From the NCBI RefSeq assembly GCF_018449475.1, contig NZ_JAHCQH010000015.1:496001-560000 (forward strand): a stretch of 64,000 bases of DNA. Reading direction: 5' to 3'. A model generated the notes under the pieces. It did not search any database. It saw only the letters and a program-made list of their open reading frames with translations, and had not been told where the DNA came from. How positions within the stretch are numbered: position 1 is the stretch's first letter; each line of letters starts with the position of its first letter. Positions 1-7,569 of this stretch are shown here, piece after piece. This DNA is from Ancylobacter radicis. GTDB taxonomy: Bacteria > Pseudomonadota > Alphaproteobacteria > Rhizobiales > Xanthobacteraceae. Made by a program: the position numbers and the translations under genes.

Positions 1-89
1 GGGTGTGGCGTTCGACGGGTTCGTTGACGGGGGGCATGGGGCACTCTGAAAAGGTGTGGCGGCTATGGCTGTCCGTGAGCTTCTTGACC

Positions 90-192
90 GTCATCCCCGG
101 GCTTGACCCGGGGATCCACGACTTCAATCCGCGCCGGCGTGATCGGCGCTCCGGTGAAAGGCGTGGATGGCCGGGCCAAGCCCGGCCATGAC
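90..192. repeat. GTCAT...ATGAC composite palindromic repeat, copy 1
   Basis: The element runs from GTCAT (90) to ATGAC (192). It has two strong hairpins, CCCCGGG-cttga-CCCGGGG (left) and GGCCGGGC-caa-GCCCGGCC (right), with ATCCACG and CGTGGAT as inner inverted arms. A close relative lies at 13140-13223 and a looser one at 8929-9018. It sits just past the ilvI stop codon. Such intergenic palindromes are common in Rhizobiales genomes. Bases 1-89 and 193-213 hold nothing else I can support. Confidence 0.75.
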
Positions 193-213
193 GTGATCAG
201 GCGCGAGGCGCCA

Positions 214-1974
214 TCACACCAGCATCTTGCCTTCCTCGCTGATCGCCTCGTCCAGCCCTTCGGGATGATCGGGCAGGATCATCTCGTTATGCGGCTTGCC
301 CGATGGGATCATCGGCAGGCAATTCTCCATCTTGTCGACCAGGCAGTCGAACAGCACCGGGCGATTCACGTTGATCATCTCGTGGATCGCGCCGTCGAGG
401 TCGCCCGGCTTGGAGCAGCGGATGCCGACCGCGCCATAGGCCTCGGCGAGCTTCACGAAGTCCGGCAGCGACTCGGAATAGGAGTGCGAGTAGCGCCCGC
501 CATGCAGCAGATCCTGCCACTGGCGCACCATGCCCATATATTCGTTGTTCAGCACGAACACCTTGACCGGCAGGTTGAACTGCAGCGCGGTCGAGAGCTC
601 CTGCAGGCACATCTGGATCGAGGCCTCGCCGGCAATGTCGATGACGAGGCTGTCCGGGTGCGCCACCTGCGCGCCGATGGCGGCGGGCAGGCCATAGCCC
701 ATGGTGCCGAGGCCGCCAGAGGTCATCCAGCGGTTCGGCTCCTCGAAGTGGAAGTGCTGGGCCGCCCACATCTGGTGCTGGCCGACCTCGGTGGTGATGT
801 AGACGTCCTTGTCCTTCACCTGGTCGTACAGCGCCTTGACGGCCTGCTGCGGCTTGATGATGGAGCTGGAAGGCTGGAAGGCGAGCGACTTGCGGGCGCG
901 CCACTTGTCGATCTGGCCCCACCAGCCGGCGATGGCCTGCCGGTCCGGCTCGACCTTCATGCCGCGCCAGACGGTGAGCATGTCCTCAAGGACGTGCTTC
1001 ACATCGCCGATGATCGGCAGGTCGACCTTGACGTTCTTGTTGATCGAGGACGGGTCGATGTCGATGTGGATCTTCTTCGAGCCGGGCGAGAAGGCGTCGA
1101 GGCGGCCGGTGATGCGGTCATCGAAGCGCGCGCCGACGCAGACCATGACGTCGCAATCATGCATCGCCATGTTCGCTTCATAGGTGCCGTGCATGCCGAG
1201 CATGCCCAGCCACTGCTTGTCGGCCGCCGGATAGGCGCCGAGGCCCATCAGCGTCGAGGTGACCGGATAGCCGGTGAGCCGGGCGAATTCGCGCAGCAGG
1301 CGGCTCGCCTCGGGACCGGAATTGATGACGCCGCCGCCGGTGTAGAAGATCGGGCGCTTGGCCTTGGCCAGCATCTCGACCGCCGTCTTGATCTTCTCCG
1401 GGTCGCCCTTGAGGCGCGGCTTATAGGTCTTGTGCTCGATGTTCTCCGGGCCGACATAGATGCCCCTGGCGAACTGCACGTCCTTCGGGATGTCGACCAC
1501 GACCGGGCCGGGACGCCCGTTCTGCGCGACATAGAACGCCTCGTGCATGACGCGGGCGAGGTCGTTCACGTCGCGGACGAGGTAGTTGTGCTTGGTGCAG
1601 GGCCGGGTGATACCGACCGTGTCGCATTCCTGGAAGGCGTCCGAGCCGATCAGATGCGTCGGCACCTGGCCGGTGATGCAGACCAGCGGGATCGAATCCA
1701 GCAACGCGTCGGTGAGGCCGGTCACCGCATTGGTGGCACCCGGGCCCGAGGTGACGAGGACGACGCCGACCTTGCCGGAGGAGCGGGCATAGCCCTCCGC
1801 CATGTGCACCGCGCCCTGCTCGTGGCGGACGAGGATGTGGCGCACCTGGTTCTGGTGGAACATCGCGTCATAGATCGGCAGCACGGCGCCACCGGGATAG
1901 CCGAACATGTGCTCGACACCCTGATCGATCAGGGCCTGCATCACCATTTCGGCGCCGGTCATCTCGCGCATCAT
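214..1974 (-). CDS. ilvI: Acetolactate synthase large subunit
   Basis: ThDP-, FAD- and Mg-dependent enzyme (586 aa) of branched-chain amino acid synthesis; it condenses pyruvate with pyruvate or 2-oxobutyrate. The three-domain layout is clear: N-terminal pyrimidine-binding domain with FGYPGG and the catalytic Glu of VRHEQGAVHMAEGYAR, central FAD domain with GARFDDR, and C-terminal ThDP domain. The usual Mg-binding GDG/GDA of the last domain reads GEASIQM here, an Asp-to-Glu change. The start at 1974 is preceded by AGAGGAAA; an in-frame start at 2064 would lie before the attenuator hairpin and is unlikely. The regulatory subunit ilvH is expected next, off the window. Expression is probably set by the leader peptide and terminator upstream. 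Confidence 0.95.
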   Translation of the reverse strand: MMREMTGAEMVMQALIDQGVEHMFGYPGGAVLPIYDAMFHQNQVRHILVRHEQGAVHMAEGYARSSGKVGVVLVTSGPGATNAVTGLTDALLDSIPLVCITGQVPTHLIGSDAFQECDTVGITRPCTKHNYLVRDVNDLARVMHEAFYVAQNGRPGPVVVDIPKDVQFARGIYVGPENIEHKTYKPRLKGDPEKIKTAVEMLAKAKRPIFYTGGGVINSGPEASRLLREFARLTGYPVTSTLMGLGAYPAADKQWLGMLGMHGTYEANMAMHDCDVMVCVGARFDDRITGRLDAFSPGSKKIHIDIDPSSINKNVKVDLPIIGDVKHVLEDMLTVWRGMKVEPDRQAIAGWWGQIDKWRARKSLAFQPSSSIIKPQQAVKALYDQVKDKDVYITTEVGQHQMWAAQHFHFEEPNRWMTSGGLGTMGYGLPAAIGAQVAHPDSLVIDIAGEASIQMCLQELSTALQFNLPVKVFVLNNEYMGMVRQWQDLLHGGRYSHSYSESLPDFVKLAEAYGAVGIRCSKPGDLDGAIHEMINVNRPVLFDCLVDKMENCLPMIPSGKPHNEMILPDHPEGLDEAISEEGKMLV

Positions 1975-2022
1975 GGTCGTTTCCTCTTGAACTCGTCTTC
2001 TGTCGTCGGATCGGGGGGCTGG

Positions 2023-2048
2023 AAAATCAAAAGGCCCCGGAGGGGGCC
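2023..2048 (-). terminator. Intrinsic terminator in the ilvI leader (attenuator)
   Basis: On the minus strand GGCCCC-CTCC-GGGGCC (2033-2048) is followed by TTTTGATTTT. It lies between a short Ile/Leu/Val-rich ORF and the ilvI start, 49 bases before the gene, so transcription reaching ilvI must read through it. That position is characteristic of transcription attenuation. Confidence 0.8.
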
Positions 2049-2056
2049 ATTTTTCG

Positions 2057-2106
2057 CGCGTCACCGTTAAGCGGAACTGCCGTCAGGCAGACTCCGCGGC
2101 GACGCG
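2057..2106 (-). promoter_or_regulatory. Long leader hairpin upstream of the ilv terminator
   Basis: The arms CGCGTCGCC and GGTGACGCG (8 of 9 paired) enclose GCGGA/TCCGC and CTGCC/GGCAG pairs. This long hairpin overlaps the 3' half of the leader ORF and its stop codon. It fits the 1:2 pause hairpin of an attenuator. The segment CGGAG within it could pair with CTCCG of the terminator stem to give an antiterminator. Confidence 0.6.
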
Positions 2107-2139
2107 CCGTCCTACGATAAGGATAATATTGTTGCGCAT
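2083..2139 (-). CDS. ilv leader peptide (attenuation peptide)
   Basis: An 18-residue ORF, MRNNIILIVGRRVAAESA, has a good ribosome binding site (AAGGAG, 2150-2155) ten bases before ATG. Five consecutive codons, residues 5-9, are Ile-Ile-Leu-Ile-Val, the three end products of the branched-chain pathway. The ORF ends inside a long hairpin and is followed by an intrinsic terminator before ilvI. By established attenuation logic, ribosome stalling on the Ile/Leu/Val run when charged tRNAs are scarce would favour an antiterminator. The peptide, Shine-Dalgarno and hairpins are visible; the regulatory role is inferred. Confidence 0.85.
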   Translation of the reverse strand: MRNNIILIVGRRVAAESA

Positions 2140-2170
2140 TGCGGCGCCGCTCCTTCGTAAAGTTGCGCGA

Positions 2171-2199
2171 CCTCTACAGCCCGGCGATCCGCCCGTCAA
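2171..2199 (-). promoter_or_regulatory. Candidate sigma-70 promoter of the ilv leader
   Basis: On the minus strand TTGACG (2199-2194), a 17-base spacer and TAGAGG (2176-2171). Transcription would start near 2164, about ten bases before the leader-peptide Shine-Dalgarno. Confidence 0.5.
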
Positions 2200-2298
2200 G
2201 CGCAGTGCCATGGAACGTGCAGAATGTCTGACGATCAAGCACTTTTCGTGACACCGGAAGGCCGCTATACGCGGTGCAGTGCAGCGTGAGGGCCTGAG

Positions 2299-3114
2299 AT
2301 GACGCAAATGCGGCTCGTTGTGGTGGGCGCCGGTGGGCGCATGGGCCGCACGGTCATCCGCGCCGTTGCCGAGGCGCCGGACCTCGTGCTGGCGGGCGCC
2401 TGCGAGCCGGAAGGCTCGGAGTTCGTGGGCCGCGACGCCGGCGAGCTTGCCGGCCTGCCGCCGACCGGCATCACCGTGACCGACGATCCCCTCGCCGCCT
2501 TCGTCGCGGCCGATGGGGTGATCGACTTCACCGTGCCGGCGGCGAGCGTCGCCCATGCCGGCCTCGCCGCGCAGGCGCGCATCGTCCACGTCATCGGCAC
2601 CACCGGCTTTTCCGCCGAGGATGAGGAAAAGATCGCCGCTGCCGCCCGCCATGCCGTGATCGTCAAGTCCGGCAATATGAGCCTCGGGGTGAACCTGCTG
2701 GCGGCGCTGGTGAAGCGCGTGGCGCGCACGCTCGACGAGGGCTTCGACATCGAGGTCGTCGAGATGCACCACAACCGCAAGATCGACGCCCCCTCCGGCA
2801 CCGCGCTGCTGCTCGGCCAGGCGGCGGCGGACGGGCGCGGCGTCAGCCTCGCGGAAAACGGCGTGTTCACCCGCCACGGCTTCACCGGCGCGCGCGAGGC
2901 CGGGCAGATCGGCTTCGCTACGCTGCGCGGCGGCACGGTGGTGGGCGAGCACAATGTGATCTTCGCCGGCCCGCATGAGCGCATCGAGCTGGCGCACAAG
3001 GCCGAGGACCGCGGCATCTTCTCGCGCGGCGCGCTGGCCGCCGCCCGCTGGGGCCGAGGCCGCAAGCCGGGCCTCTATTCCATGGCCGACGTGCTCGGCC
3101 TCGGGGACTTCTAG
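2299..3114 (+). CDS. dapB: 4-hydroxy-tetrahydrodipicolinate reductase
   Basis: Reduces 4-hydroxy-tetrahydrodipicolinate with NAD(P)H in the diaminopimelate/lysine pathway (cytoplasm). The 271-residue length is normal. The N-terminal Rossmann motif [11 protein letters not shown], the GTTGF loop near residue 100 and the signature [16 protein letters not shown] near residue 153, with catalytic His and Lys, are all present. Its start lies 160 bases from the divergent ilv leader ATG, so the intergenic region carries both promoters. gpmA follows after 57 bases and an SMR pump after that, so the three may be cotranscribed. Confidence 0.96.
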   Translation: MTQMRLVVVGAGGRMGRTVIRAVAEAPDLVLAGACEPEGSEFVGRDAGELAGLPPTGITVTDDPLAAFVAADGVIDFTVPAASVAHAGLAAQARIVHVIGTTGFSAEDEEKIAAAARHAVIVKSGNMSLGVNLLAALVKRVARTLDEGFDIEVVEMHHNRKIDAPSGTALLLGQAAADGRGVSLAENGVFTRHGFTGAREAGQIGFATLRGGTVVGEHNVIFAGPHERIELAHKAEDRGIFSRGALAAARWGRGRKPGLYSMADVLGLGDF

Positions 3115-3171
3115 TTTCACCGCCATTAGCGCATCGCCACCCGCCGCCTTCCGACCGAACGGAGAATCCCG

Positions 3172-3795
3172 ATGTCCGACCGCCTCCTCGTCCTCGTCCG
3201 TCACGGCCAGAGCGAGTGGAACCTGAAGAACCTGTTCACCGGCTGGCGTGACCCGGACCTGACGGCGCTCGGCGTCGAGGAGGCCAAGCGCGCCGGCAAG
3301 CGGCTGAAGGACGAGGGCTACCAGTTCGATGTCTGCTTCACCTCGGAACTCTCCCGCGCGCAGAAGACGCTCGATCTCGCGCTCACCGAGCTGGGCCAGA
3401 CCGGCCTGCCGATCACCCGCAACATCGCCCTGAACGAGCGGGACTATGGCGACCTCGCCGGCCTCAACAAGGATGATGCCCGCGTCAAATGGGGCGAGGA
3501 GCAGGTGCTGATCTGGCGCCGCTCCTATGACGTGCCCCCGCCCGGCGGCGAGAGCTTGAAGGACACGCTGGCGCGCACCCTGCCCTATTACGTGCAGGAG
3601 ATCCTGCCCGAGGTGCTGCGCGGCAAGCGGGTGCTGGTCGCCGCCCACGGCAATTCGCTGCGGGCGCTGATCATGGTGCTGGAGAAGCTCTCGCCCGAGG
3701 CGATCGTGCAGCGCGAACTCGCCACCGGCGCGCCGATCATCTACCGGCTGAACGCGGATTCGACGGTGGCCAGCGTCACCGACATGGCACACTGA
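3172..3795 (+). CDS. gpmA: 2,3-bisphosphoglycerate-dependent phosphoglycerate mutase
   Basis: Interconverts 3- and 2-phosphoglycerate in glycolysis and gluconeogenesis. The histidine-phosphatase motif [10 protein letters not shown] near the N-terminus carries the phosphorylated His, followed by [11 protein letters not shown]; the second catalytic His lies in [11 protein letters not shown] near residue 160. At 207 aa it is the short form typical of alphaproteobacteria. GGAGAATCCCG precedes the ATG. It lies 57 bases after dapB and 43 bases before the SMR gene on the same strand. Confidence 0.95.
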   Translation: MSDRLLVLVRHGQSEWNLKNLFTGWRDPDLTALGVEEAKRAGKRLKDEGYQFDVCFTSELSRAQKTLDLALTELGQTGLPITRNIALNERDYGDLAGLNKDDARVKWGEEQVLIWRRSYDVPPPGGESLKDTLARTLPYYVQEILPEVLRGKRVLVAAHGNSLRALIMVLEKLSPEAIVQRELATGAPIIYRLNADSTVASVTDMAH

Positions 3796-3838
3796 ACGCC
3801 CGCCACCGACAGGCCACCCCGGCGGAGAGGCCCCGCGC

Positions 3839-4180
3839 GTGAACACGCTTGCCACCTATGTGCTGCTGCTGATCGCGATCGCCGCCGAGGTGGTGGGCAC
3901 CACGGCGCTGGCGCGCTCGGACGGGCTGACCCGGCTCGTGCCGAGCCTCATCACCGTGGTGAGCTATGTCTTCGCCTTCTGGTGCCTGTCCATCGTGCTG
4001 CGCACGGTGCCGACCGGCATCGCCTATGCGGTCTGGTCGGGCTTCGGCATCGTGCTCATCACCGCCGTGGCGTGGATCCATTACGGGCAGAAGCTGGACC
4101 TGCCGGCGGTGATCGGCCTTGGCATGATCATCGCCGGGGTTCTGGTCATCAACCTGTTCTCGAAGACCGTCGCCCATTAG
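3839..4180 (+). CDS. Small multidrug resistance (SMR/EmrE-type) transporter
   Basis: A 113-residue, four-helix inner-membrane protein of the SMR family, which exports cationic drugs or guanidinium compounds in exchange for protons. Helix 1 contains the conserved membrane-embedded Glu (IAAEVVGTTAL), and helix 3 contains AYAVWSGFGIVLI, with the Trp and Gly residues typical of EmrE-like pumps. It begins with GTG, preceded by GGAGAGG at about ten bases. The substrate cannot be told from sequence; SMR proteins include EmrE-like, SugE/Gdx-like and paired forms. It is in line with dapB and gpmA. Confidence 0.88.
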   Translation: MNTLATYVLLLIAIAAEVVGTTALARSDGLTRLVPSLITVVSYVFAFWCLSIVLRTVPTGIAYAVWSGFGIVLITAVAWIHYGQKLDLPAVIGLGMIIAGVLVINLFSKTVAH

Positions 4181-4197
4181 GGCCGCGGCCGTCGCGC

Positions 4198-5094
4198 TCA
4201 GCCCTGCCAGTCCTTGCAGAGCTGGCCCGCTTCCCAGCCGAGAATCGCCCGCTTGCGGGTCAGGCCCCAGTGATAGCCGGTGAGATCGCCATTCTTGCCG
4301 AGCACGCGATGGCACGGCACGACGAAGGACATCGGGTTCCGGCCGATCGCCGCGCCCACCGCGCGGGCCGCCTTGGGCCGCTCGACGCAGCCGGCGATGG
4401 TGGAATAGGTGGTGGCCTTGCCGAGCGGAATGCGCATCAGCGTCTCCCACACCTGCACCTCGAAATCGGTGCCGATGAAGACGATGCGCAGCGGGTCGTC
4501 CGGCCGCCATGAGCCGCGATCGAAGATGCGCGCGGCATAGGGCGCGGTCGCCAGCGGATCCTCGATATAGAGCGCGTTCGGCCAGCGCCGGCGCATATCG
4601 GCAAGCGCGGCATCCTCCTCGCCGTCATCGGCGAAGGCGAGGCCGCACAGGCCGCGCGGCGTGACCATGGCGAGGGCCGAGCCGAAGGGCGAGGCGTGGA
4701 AGCCGTAGCGCACCACGAGGCCGGCGCCGCCGGTCTTCCATTCGCCCGGCGACATGGATTCATGCACCACGAACAGATCATGCAGTCGGCCGGGGCCGGA
4801 GAGGCCGACCTCATAGGCGGCATCCAGCACATTGCCGGATTCGGTGAGCACGCGGCGGGCCGCGTCGATCGTCACCGCCTGCAGGAAGTCCTTCGGGGTG
4901 AGGCCGCACCAGCGGCGGAACAGATCGGTGAGCGCGCGCGGATGCACCCCGGCGGCGCGGGCGATCTCCTCGACCTCGGGCTGATCGCGGAAGCGCAGAT
5001 TCACATATTCGACTGCCCGGCGCACGATCTCGTAATCGGCGGCGGCGATTTCCAGCGGATGGGCGGCATCGAAATTTGGCGCGAGCACGGTCAT
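4198..5094 (-). CDS. Ada-like AraC-type regulator fused to O6-methylguanine-DNA methyltransferase
   Basis: A 298-residue two-domain protein. Residues about 20-115 form an AraC helix-turn-helix domain (VEEIARAAGVHPRALTDLFRRW). The rest is a methyltransferase with the suicide-cysteine motif VVPCHRVLGKNGDLTGYHWG, which takes alkyl groups from O6-alkylguanine. Compared with E. coli Ada it lacks the N-terminal zinc/Cys38 phosphotriester domain, so methyl-triggered activation as in Ada may not apply. The start at 5094 is chosen for AGGAGGAG directly upstream; an in-frame start at 5142 has no such site. It converges with the SMR gene. Confidence 0.92.
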   Translation of the reverse strand: MTVLAPNFDAAHPLEIAAADYEIVRRAVEYVNLRFRDQPEVEEIARAAGVHPRALTDLFRRWCGLTPKDFLQAVTIDAARRVLTESGNVLDAAYEVGLSGPGRLHDLFVVHESMSPGEWKTGGAGLVVRYGFHASPFGSALAMVTPRGLCGLAFADDGEEDAALADMRRRWPNALYIEDPLATAPYAARIFDRGSWRPDDPLRIVFIGTDFEVQVWETLMRIPLGKATTYSTIAGCVERPKAARAVGAAIGRNPMSFVVPCHRVLGKNGDLTGYHWGLTRKRAILGWEAGQLCKDWQG

Positions 5095-5160
5095 TCTCCT
5101 CCTGCTGGCCTCACCCGACCATGCACCGGGTGGCCGGGCCACCCGATTTCGACGTGCGTT

Positions 5161-5691
5161 TCAGAAACTGGAGCGCACCACGCCGCGCTTGGCCTGCGCG
5201 AGCGCCAGCGAGAGGCCGCTCGCCAGTTCTTCGCGCTGGGCGGTGTGCAGGAAGCCGCCCACCTCGACCGGCTGGCCGCGCGTCTCCAGCGTCAGGCGCT
5301 GCAGGCCGTAATCCTCATGCAATTCGCGGTGCAGCCGGGTCCAGAGCGGGTTCATCTGCGCCTCGCGCGCCCGCCCGTCCGGCGCGGTCTGGCGGATGGT
5401 GACGAGGCTCGGTGTGACGGTGATTTCCTCGGTGGCCCGCGCCGAGCGAAAATTCACGCGGAACGCCCACCAGATGGCGAGCACGTCGAGCCCAAACAGG
5501 CCGAACACTGGCCAGGCTCCCATCAGCAGGAAGGCGGTGCCACAGACGAAGCTGATACCCGCCACAATGACCATGACGATGAGAAAGCCGCGCTGGTCGA
5601 GCGAGCGATGCGGCCGCAGCCGGACCGCAAACAGGGTCGGCTCGCCGTCCGTTTCGTGCTCGGTCTCGGTGGCGGGAGTGGCAGGGTTCAT
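5161..5691 (-). CDS. DUF2244 family membrane protein
   Basis: A 176-residue protein matching the DUF2244 family, whose function is unknown. After a hydrophilic N-terminus of about 38 residues there are two closely spaced hydrophobic helices (FLIVMVIVAGISFVCGTAFL and a second around residue 65), then a soluble C-terminal part rich in Arg and Glu, including TPSLVTIRQ and RGQPVEVGGFL. The gene is divergent from nth with only 22 bases between the two start codons, so at least one promoter must overlap coding sequence. Confidence 0.85.
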   Translation of the reverse strand: MNPATPATETEHETDGEPTLFAVRLRPHRSLDQRGFLIVMVIVAGISFVCGTAFLLMGAWPVFGLFGLDVLAIWWAFRVNFRSARATEEITVTPSLVTIRQTAPDGRAREAQMNPLWTRLHRELHEDYGLQRLTLETRGQPVEVGGFLHTAQREELASGLSLALAQAKRGVVRSSF

Positions 5692-5713
5692 CGCCCCGCA
5701 TTATAGGTCGAAA

Positions 5714-6610
5714 ATGGCTGATGACGACAAGGATTCGGGGCTGCGGCGCGGCGGCGCGGGACAGGCTCCCGGCGCCGCCAAAACACGTGCGGCATCAGGG
5801 GCAAAGAGAACAGGGGCCAAGCTCCCACAGCCCAAGCCTCCCCGGATCAAGGGATCGCCCGCCAAGTCCTCACCGGGCAAGGTGGCGCTGGAGGTGCAGG
5901 CGGCCTCGCGTCCCGCGCGCCGCCGGGCCGTCGCCAATGCGGCAGCAGCCGCCCTCGGCGGGGCCTTCGCACCGTGGAGCGCGGCCGAGGTCGAGACCGC
6001 CTTCGCCCGCTTCGCGGCGGCCAATCCCGAGCCGGTGGGCGAGCTGGAATATCACGATCCTTTTACCCTGCTGGTCGCCGTGGTGCTGTCCGCGCAGGCG
6101 ACCGACACCGGGGTGAACAAGGCCACGCGCGGCCTGTTCGCGGCTGCGCCGACGCCAGAGGCCATGGTGGCGCTGGGTGAGGAAGGCGTCGCCCAGCACA
6201 TCCGCACGCTGGGGTTGTATCGCGGCAAGGCGAAGAATGTGGTGGAGCTGTCCCGCCGGCTGATCGGCGAGCATGGCGGGCAGGTGCCGCCCGACCGGGC
6301 GGCACTGGAAACACTGCCCGGCGTCGGCCGCAAGACGGCCAATGTGGTGCTCAACATTGCCTTCGGCCTGCCGACTATTGCCGTCGACACGCATCTGTTC
6401 CGCGTCGCCAACCGCACTGGCCTGGCCGCCGGCAAGACGCCGCTGGAGGTGGAACTGGGGCTGGAGGCGGTCATTCCCGACCACTTCAAGCTGCACGCCC
6501 ATCACTGGCTGATCCTGCACGGGCGCTATGTGTGCAAGGCGATCCGCCCGGACTGCCCGGCCTGCCTGATCGCGGATCTGTGCCGCTGGCCGGAGAAAAC
6601 GACGGCCTGA
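5714..6610 (+). CDS. nth: Endonuclease III
   Basis: DNA glycosylase/AP lyase that removes oxidised pyrimidines in base excision repair. The catalytic core starts near residue 87. It has the helix-hairpin-helix LPGVGRKTANVVLN with the Schiff-base Lys, VDTHLFRVANRTGL with the catalytic Asp, and a C-terminal 4Fe-4S loop with spacing C-x6-C-x2-C-x5-C. About 85 extra N-terminal residues are basic and Ala/Pro/Gly-rich (298 aa versus about 211 in E. coli). TATAGG ends six bases before the ATG and no Shine-Dalgarno is visible, so the mRNA could be leaderless; alternatively translation could begin further inside. Confidence 0.94.
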   Translation: MADDDKDSGLRRGGAGQAPGAAKTRAASGAKRTGAKLPQPKPPRIKGSPAKSSPGKVALEVQAASRPARRRAVANAAAAALGGAFAPWSAAEVETAFARFAAANPEPVGELEYHDPFTLLVAVVLSAQATDTGVNKATRGLFAAAPTPEAMVALGEEGVAQHIRTLGLYRGKAKNVVELSRRLIGEHGGQVPPDRAALETLPGVGRKTANVVLNIAFGLPTIAVDTHLFRVANRTGLAAGKTPLEVELGLEAVIPDHFKLHAHHWLILHGRYVCKAIRPDCPACLIADLCRWPEKTTA

Positions 6611-6617
6611 CAAGCCC

Positions 6618-7295
6618 TTAGCGGCGTGCGTAGGAGCGCGAGCGGGTGAGCCGCTTATGCAGCCGCACCATGAAGATGGTGGCGAAGACCGGGGTGACGA
6701 GGTTGAGGATCGGGATCGAGACCACCACCGCGATGATCAGGCCGGCGAGGAAGATGCCCAGCGCGTGATGGCGCCGCACCAGCGCCACCTCGTCCTCGCT
6801 GCGGTAGCGCATGGCGGCAAGCTGGAAGTATTCCCGGCCGAGCAGATAGCCATTGGCGACGTAGAACACGACAAGATTCACGCCCGGCACCAGCAAAAGC
6901 AGCAGGGCGACCAGGTTCACCGCCACCATCACGCCGAAGAACTTGATGGTGAGTACCAGCGAGCGACCGATCGGCAGCGCAGTGCCTTGTTCCTGATCGA
7001 GAAATTCCGATCGCTCGACGTGCGCGGCGACATCGTCGAGGAAAAAGCCGGCGACCAGTGAGGTGACCGGTGGGACCAGAAAGATCGCCCCGGCGATGAT
7101 GCCGACCACGCCGAGGATTTCCAGCGTCATCTCGGCCCACGGCATGTCCAGCGCGACGAAATAGGTCAGCGCGTAATAGGCGCCGACCCCGAGCGCGACC
7201 AGAAGCGCGATGGCGAGCGCGATGGAGCGCAGCAAGACGCGACGATATTCGCGGGAGAAGGTCAGGGCAAAAGCCCTCAATGCGTCCTGCAACAT
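6618..7295 (-). CDS. CysZ/EI24-like multi-pass membrane protein
   Basis: A 225-residue membrane protein with about four long hydrophobic segments. It resembles the EI24/CysZ family, whose best-known member imports sulfate in E. coli. Recognisable pieces are the N-terminal ALRAFALTFSREYRRVLLRS, the re-entrant-like SLVAGFFLDDVAAHVE, and a C-terminal RHHALGIFLAGL followed by a helix and a basic tail. The start at 7295 has GGGGAG upstream; a start at 7412 would add a charged tail foreign to the family. No cys genes are nearby, so sulfate transport is only a family-based guess. It converges with nth (7 bases between stops). Confidence 0.75.
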   Translation of the reverse strand: MLQDALRAFALTFSREYRRVLLRSIALAIALLVALGVGAYYALTYFVALDMPWAEMTLEILGVVGIIAGAIFLVPPVTSLVAGFFLDDVAAHVERSEFLDQEQGTALPIGRSLVLTIKFFGVMVAVNLVALLLLLVPGVNLVVFYVANGYLLGREYFQLAAMRYRSEDEVALVRRHHALGIFLAGLIIAVVVSIPILNLVTPVFATIFMVRLHKRLTRSRSYARR

Positions 7296-7470
7296 GTCGA
7301 TTCGCCGCTCCCCGGTCCACGTTACGTAACCACGACGCAACGGCACCTCAAGGGGTGGCGCATCCGAACCGAGGCCGCGGGCGATTCCGGCCGGACCTTT
7401 TATCCTTGCCATTTGCGATTCGCTGGAAGAGTCCCGATTCGTTCCCGTGCGAACAAAACATGATTCACAG

Positions 7471-7484
7471 CAGCTACTTAGCTG
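7471..7484. promoter_or_regulatory. Perfect inverted repeat upstream of the amine oxidase gene
   Basis: CAGCTA-ct-TAGCTG, six-base arms with a two-base centre, lies in the region between the divergent CysZ-like and amine oxidase genes. It is a possible operator for either. No regulator gene is adjacent. Confidence 0.3.
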
Positions 7485-7569
7485 GCTGTTTCCGGCGTTC
7501 GGGCCGGGCCTTTGGCCGGGCGGCGGCGCATGCTAGAGCAGGAGCGGATTTTCCGGGGGTGTTCGAGGC

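Noticed and set aside
103-2070. Long plus-strand frame opposite ilvI; similar ones opposite pheT (9439-11856), the glucoamylase (18452-21142), hydA/deaD (33311-36982) and the cytochrome (55840-57909)
   Set aside because: All are shadows of well-supported genes, with no motif, no Shine-Dalgarno and biased composition.
2140-3855. Minus-strand frame of about 590 codons ending in the ilv leader peptide
   Set aside because: Only its last 18 codons have a Shine-Dalgarno and meaningful content; the rest is antisense to dapB and gpmA.
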